18,281 bases of DNA. Source: Candidatus Dadabacteria bacterium. Its GTDB lineage: Bacteria > Desulfobacterota_D > UBA1144 > Nemesobacterales > CSP1-2. The position numbers were made by a program, and so were the translations under genes. Shown here piece by piece: positions 14,645 through 18,281 of this stretch. The stretch covers positions 1 to 18,281 of the forward strand of contig JAKEHC010000088.1 in assembly GCA_022615255.1 (NCBI GenBank). The letters run 5' to 3'. How positions within the stretch are numbered: position 1 is the stretch's first letter; the number at the start of each line of letters is the position of its first letter. The notes beneath the pieces are model-generated. The model saw only the letters and a list, made by a program, of their open reading frames with translations. It had not been told where the DNA came from and made no database searches.

Positions 14645-14650
14645 CTCCTT
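14645..14650 (-). promoter_or_regulatory. ribosome binding site for the nuclease TTG start
   Basis: On the minus strand AAGGAG lies seven bases before the TTG at 14637. This supports a non-ATG start that puts the conserved YSYTRL motif at residue 4. Confidence 0.55.
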
Positions 14651-14702
14651 GCGAAGTCAGATTTCTACAACAAAAAAGCCAAAAATGGGTAGCTCACTTG
14701 TA

Positions 14703-14719
14703 GGGGCAAGGCATGCCCC
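14703..14719. repeat. short GGGGCA palindromic repeat fragment
   Basis: GGGGCA (14703-14708) pairs with TGCCCC (14714-14719) across five bases, with further GC-rich flank. It looks like a partial copy of a dispersed repeat in the otherwise AT-rich divergent region between the nuclease and ALDH-like genes. The rest of that region shows no clear promoter or gene. Confidence 0.4.
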
Positions 14720-14862
14720 GCCCTGCTCGTGACCACTAGCAATATAAAATAGAAATCTACTCATTGGAAGAGTAACTCAACAAAAAATTGGTATATCAAA
14801 ATTAATTAGAATAAACTTGAGGTGCATATGAGGTAGTTTGAAGTTTATTGAGTTAAAATCAC

Positions 14863-16542
14863 ATGGATACACTAATTTTGGATCATGCGATAGAGATTTT
14901 ACAAGATAACAAAGAGCGTTGGGTAAGGCTACCCGCAACTCGGAAAGCAGAGCTTATAGGCAAGCTGGTACAGGGTGTGTTATCAGTTGCTGATCGCCAG
15001 GTTGCAAAGGCTCTCGAAGCCAAAGGGATCGCCCCCGACTCCACTGAATCAGCGGAAGAATGGCTCTCCGGTCCCTTTATAGTCTTGCGTAATCTTAGAT
15101 TGCTAAAGCAAAGCCTAGATCAGATTGCCCGCTATGGAATCCCAAAGATTCCGGCTAATAAGATTCATATAAGGCATAATGGCCAAGTAGTAGTTCGTGT
15201 CTTCCCTGACTCCATCTTTGATAAGCTTCTTTATCCTGGATTTAATGCTGAGGTATGGATGAAGCCTGAGGTAACTCTTGAGACGCTTCATGAAAAAATC
15301 GCTTCTTATTATCGCAGATCTCAAACTCAAGGCGGGGTAGCTCTTGTTCTTGGTGCAGGGAATGTCCCTAGCATCGGTCCACTAGATGTTGTCTATAAAC
15401 TATTCGTGGAGGGTCAGGTCTGCCTGCTGAAACTTAATCCTGTCAATGACTATCTAGGCATGTTCATCGAGGAGTCATTTGCCTCACTCATTCAAGAAGG
15501 TTATCTTAGACTAGCCTACGGCGGCGCTGACGTAGGATCCTACCTGTGTGAGCACACCGGTATAGATGAGATTCATATCACTGGCAGTGCTCAAACCCAT
15601 GATAGCATCGTTTTTGGTTCGGGAGAAGAGGGCGCTGATCGTAAACGCAATAACATGCCACGCTTGAAAAAGCAGATCACAAGCGAGTTGGGAAATGTTA
15701 GCCCTGTCATCATCGTTCCAGGAGAATGGAGTGAGGGTGATCTTAGGTCCCAAGCTGAGAATGTAGCGTCTCAATTAACCAATAATGCCGGATTCAATTG
15801 CAATGCTGCAAAGGTCTTGATAACTCATACAACATGGAATAAACGAGATGCCTTTCTTGACACTCTGCGTAAAACCCTGAGCCAAATCCCTCAGAGGCGC
15901 GCATATTACCCGGGGTCCCTCTCCAGATACGCTCGGTTTATCGAGGCACACCCTGAGGCTGAGATATTTGGTAAAAAGAGCGAGACGAGCATCCCCTGGA
16001 CGCTTATCCCCAATCTTGACCCGGAAAGGAAGTCCGATATCTGCTTTAAGGAAGAGGCATTTTGCGGAATCATTGGTGAAACCCCAATAGCGGCGTCTGA
16101 TGCCGCCGACTTTCTCTTTAAGGCTGTTGCCTTTTGCAATAATACACTATGGGGTACCCTCAATGCCTGTATTATTATCCACCCAGAGACAGAGACTGAA
16201 TTGGGAAGTCTGCTGGATCACGCTGTCTCGGACCTTCGATACGGCAGCATCGGCATAAACCACTGGCCAGCCTTAAGTTATGCCCTTGGCTCTACAACTT
16301 GGGGAGCATATCCAGGTCATACATTAGACGATATACAAAGCGGGATCGGCGTTGTCCACAACACACTGATGTTCGATGAACCACAAAAGAGTGTAATTTA
16401 TGGTCCATTTCGAGTCTGGCCTAAACCACCCTGGTTTGTTACACACAAATCAGCGCATAAGCTTGCGCCAATACTCACTCGATTCGAGGCGAGCCCCCGC
16501 TTCTCACTTCTTCCTTCAATGTGGCTTGCTCTACGAGGATAA
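14863..16542 (+). CDS. divergent aldehyde dehydrogenase family protein
   Basis: This 559-residue protein has an aldehyde dehydrogenase fold but is longer than the usual 450-500. Residues about 155-175 (GGVALVLGAGNVPSIGPLDV) hold a Rossmann-like cofactor site. ITGSAQTHDSI (239-249), Glu275 in SELGNVSP, and candidate nucleophile Cys313 in NNAGFNCNAAK follow. EEAFCGIIGETPI (397-409) corresponds to the family's E-x-F-G-P region with changes. The N-terminal 130 residues and C-terminal 60 residues (GPFRVWPKPPWFVTHK) are not typical. Acyl-CoA-reductase-like activity is possible, but the substrate cannot be inferred. No good ribosome site precedes ATG 14863. It is a single gene between divergent and downstream units. 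Confidence 0.8.
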   Translation: MDTLILDHAIEILQDNKERWVRLPATRKAELIGKLVQGVLSVADRQVAKALEAKGIAPDSTESAEEWLSGPFIVLRNLRLLKQSLDQIARYGIPKIPANKIHIRHNGQVVVRVFPDSIFDKLLYPGFNAEVWMKPEVTLETLHEKIASYYRRSQTQGGVALVLGAGNVPSIGPLDVVYKLFVEGQVCLLKLNPVNDYLGMFIEESFASLIQEGYLRLAYGGADVGSYLCEHTGIDEIHITGSAQTHDSIVFGSGEEGADRKRNNMPRLKKQITSELGNVSPVIIVPGEWSEGDLRSQAENVASQLTNNAGFNCNAAKVLITHTTWNKRDAFLDTLRKTLSQIPQRRAYYPGSLSRYARFIEAHPEAEIFGKKSETSIPWTLIPNLDPERKSDICFKEEAFCGIIGETPIAASDAADFLFKAVAFCNNTLWGTLNACIIIHPETETELGSLLDHAVSDLRYGSIGINHWPALSYALGSTTWGAYPGHTLDDIQSGIGVVHNTLMFDEPQKSVIYGPFRVWPKPPWFVTHKSAHKLAPILTRFEASPRFSLLPSMWLALRG

Positions 16543-16765
16543 AGCTATCTGTTAAAAACTCCCCGCTCCAATTAGGTTTAAATATTAGAGGATAATTTCT
16601 TATTCAGTTGAATTATAGGTTCCCACTTGGGCTCTAATCTATTTTCAGGTTCCATCCTCAGGCGGCTTCTGGGAGTCGTCCTCCTGATTGCATCCTACAA
16701 ATTACTGAAAACAGCATCATAGCTTCAAGCGAATTCTGATTAAATTGATCTTTCAGTCTCAAATA

Positions 16766-16801
16766 GGGAATCCTCCTTTATTAAAGGAGGGAGAAAATTC
16801 C
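16766..16801. repeat. nested palindrome upstream of argH
   Basis: CCTCCTTTA (16772-16780) pairs exactly with TAAAGGAGG (16782-16790) around one base, inside outer GGGAA and TTCCC arms. It resembles dispersed repeats of the CCTCCTTT type. Further GGGG/CCCC-rich fragments follow to about 16850. Confidence 0.55.
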
Positions 16802-16918
16802 CCTTTTCCCAAAGGGCATATCTGAGTTCATCGAAAGAGGGGATTAGGAAGATTTTGTTTTTCTTTTCTGCGGACAAGTTTCAATCAAGCATACATCTAA
16901 TATTTGTTAAAAATGGTA

Positions 16919-16935
16919 TTATTTCTAAGAAATAA
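16919..16935. promoter_or_regulatory. AT-rich inverted repeat just upstream of argH, possible operator
   Basis: TTATTTCT and AGAAATAA are exact complements around one base, ending about 30 bases before the argH start. It does not match the usual ArgR box well. An operator role is only a possibility. Confidence 0.25.
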
Positions 16936-16950
16936 AACCACACGAGTAAG

Positions 16951-16958
16951 AGGAGGGG
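16951..16958 (+). promoter_or_regulatory. ribosome binding site deciding the TTG start of argH
   Basis: AGGAGGGG lies six bases before TTG 16965, which begins the conserved SQKPWGGRF segment. No in-frame ATG lies nearby. Confidence 0.7.
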
Positions 16959-16964
16959 ACTGAT

Positions 16965-18281
16965 TTGTCTCAAAAACCTTGGGGAGGAAGGTTTAAAAAA
17001 AGAACGCATAAGCTGGCTGAAGAATACACCTCTTCAATTCATATCGATAAAAGACTATACAGGGAAGACATCGAGGGGAGCATCGCTCACGCAAAGATGC
17101 TTGGCAAACAAGGAATCATATCGAAACAGGAATCGCAGAAGATAGTCAAAGCGCTTGAGGAAATTAGGGGAGAGATAGAACGTGGAAAGTTCCCATTCAG
17201 GGAAGAGCTTGAGGATATTCATCTCAATATTGAAAAAAGGCTTATAGAAAAAATCGGGGATGTAGGTGGCAAGCTTCATACGGCAAGAAGTAGAAACGAT
17301 CAGATAGCACTCGATGAACACCTGTATCTAAGGCGTGAAATAGGTGAAATACTCTCTCTAATAAAAGTCGTTGAAGAATATCTTCTGAATCTAGCGGAGA
17401 AATATATAGACGCTGTTATGCCCGCATACACGCATCTTCAAAGGGCTCAGCCTGTGCTCCTATCACACCACCTACTTGCATACTTTGAGATGTTGAGACG
17501 CGATAGAGAAAGATATATAGACTGTCTTAAAAGGGTAAACGTTATGCCGCTTGGTGCCGGAGCGGTTGCCGGGACATCATTTTCAATAGACAGACAATAC
17601 GTGGCAGAGTTGCTACACTTTCCACAAATCTCGAGAAACAGCGTTGATACAGTAAGTGATAGGGATTTCGTAATAGAATTCATTTCAACCTCTGCCATTC
17701 TTATCATGCACCTAAGCAGGCTATCAGAGGAGTTCGTCATATGGTCCAGTAAAGAGTTTGATTTCGTTGACCTTGGAGATGAGTTTACAACAGGCTCAAG
17801 CATAATGCCTCAGAAAAGAAACCCGGATGTCTCCGAGCTTATTCGTGGAAAGACAGGCAGAATTTATGGGAATTTGATGGCGATCCTTACCATTATGAAA
17901 GGACTTCCTCTTTCATACAATAGGGATATGCAGGAGGATAAAGAACCCATGTTCGACACAGCGGATACTATAAAATCCTCTCTCCATGTGCTATCGGAAA
18001 TGATTAAGAATGTGAAATTCAAATCTGAGAATATGAGAAAGGCGCTTTCTCACGGCTTCATCACCGCTACCGACCTCGCAGACTATCTGGCTCGAAAAGG
18101 AATGCCATTCAGACAAGCCCATGAGGTTACTGGAAAGGTGGTTATATATGCAGAGGAAAAGGAAAGAGAACTCACCCAGTTAAGTATCTCAGAGCTAAGA
18201 ATGTTTTCAGGCTTATTTGAAGAAGATATATTCGATCAAATTAACATAGAAGGCTCTATCTCGAGCAAAAAATCATACGGA
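16965..18281 (+). CDS. argH: argininosuccinate lyase, truncated by the window end
   Basis: ArgH splits argininosuccinate into arginine and fumarate, the last step of arginine synthesis. The frame runs 439 codons without a stop to the last base. Full-length enzymes are about 455-470 residues, so only the C-terminal tail is missing. Landmarks are SQKPWGGRFKK at the start, LEDIHLNIEKRL, TARSRNDQIA, catalytic His157 in AYTHLQRAQP, and the flexible loop signature GSSIMPQKRNPDVSE (277-291) containing the catalytic Ser. The start is TTG, supported by a strong AGGAGGGG. No other arg gene is in view. Confidence 0.96.
   Translation, partial: MSQKPWGGRFKKRTHKLAEEYTSSIHIDKRLYREDIEGSIAHAKMLGKQGIISKQESQKIVKALEEIRGEIERGKFPFREELEDIHLNIEKRLIEKIGDVGGKLHTARSRNDQIALDEHLYLRREIGEILSLIKVVEEYLLNLAEKYIDAVMPAYTHLQRAQPVLLSHHLLAYFEMLRRDRERYIDCLKRVNVMPLGAGAVAGTSFSIDRQYVAELLHFPQISRNSVDTVSDRDFVIEFISTSAILIMHLSRLSEEFVIWSSKEFDFVDLGDEFTTGSSIMPQKRNPDVSELIRGKTGRIYGNLMAILTIMKGLPLSYNRDMQEDKEPMFDTADTIKSSLHVLSEMIKNVKFKSENMRKALSHGFITATDLADYLARKGMPFRQAHEVTGKVVIYAEEKERELTQLSISELRMFSGLFEEDIFDQINIEGSISSKKSYG

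Larger units (their letters stand above)
16543..16964. other. 422-base intergenic region upstream of argH
   Basis: It holds no convincing gene. A 25-codon frame on the minus strand (16578-16655, starting MEPENRLEPKWEP) is open but lacks a spaced ribosome site. Palindromes at 16766-16801 and 16919-16935 are listed separately. No convincing promoter could be fixed. Confidence 0.4.

Noticed and set aside
15511..15774. 87-codon minus-strand frame inside the ALDH-like gene, and similar antisense frames in prmC, murA and the GT51 gene
   Set aside because: All are shadows of well-supported genes in the opposite strand.
16578..16655. 25-codon minus-strand frame upstream of argH
   Set aside because: Protein-like, but GAGG directly abuts the ATG and there is no promoter. 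It is kept only as a note in the intergenic entry.
16543..16700. Possible tRNA because of repeated GGTTCC-like segments
   Set aside because: No cloverleaf can be formed with a proper anticodon arm and acceptor stem.

Overview
The window looks like chromosome from a Gram-negative (diderm), moderately AT-rich bacterium. The gene content is largely conserved: peptidoglycan enzymes, a yggS-proC-yggT-yggU block, prmC-murA-hisG and argH. The prmC-murA-hisG order is familiar from deltaproteobacteria-like (Desulfobacterota-type) genomes. A probable F420:NADP oxidoreductase and several families of short palindromic dispersed repeats would fit an uncultured, metagenome-type lineage of that kind. The lineage is inference; no rRNA or tRNA gene is present to test it.

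Layout. Positions 149-3248 (minus): a two-gene cell-wall unit. A 777-residue protein joins a GT51 peptidoglycan glycosyltransferase to an NlpC/P60 (C40) peptidase with SH3 domains. It is followed by a membrane-anchored N-acetylmuramoyl-L-alanine amidase that is split by an apparent frameshift. A good promoter with a palindrome in its spacer sits upstream. Positions 3406-3998: a short gene remnant, then a YjbQ-family gene (plus). Positions 4099-5599 (minus): a zinc-ribbon miniprotein, a possible 26-residue peptide, a secreted protein of unknown function, and an NpdG-type F420:NADP oxidoreductase. Positions 5950-10234 (minus): an S2P-CBS membrane protease, yggS, proC, yggT, yggU and an alpha/beta hydrolase, most closely packed.

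Positions 10235-10580 hold a cluster of palindromic repeats and the prmC promoter. Positions 10618-13396 (plus) are prmC-murA-hisG, overlapping like one operon. prmC carries an in-frame 24-codon insertion that looks like a dispersed palindromic element captured inside a conserved enzyme. Positions 13444-14637 (minus) encode a RecB/Cas4-like nuclease with four cysteines placed as in iron-sulfur nucleases. Positions 14863-16542 (plus) encode an unusual aldehyde dehydrogenase-fold protein. argH begins at a TTG at 16965 and runs off the right end.

I see no clear new defence system, CRISPR array or complete mobile element. The most unusual items are the GT51-C40 fusion beside a split amidase, and the palindromic element read through inside prmC. 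Several very small ORFs and remnants are noted with low confidence.
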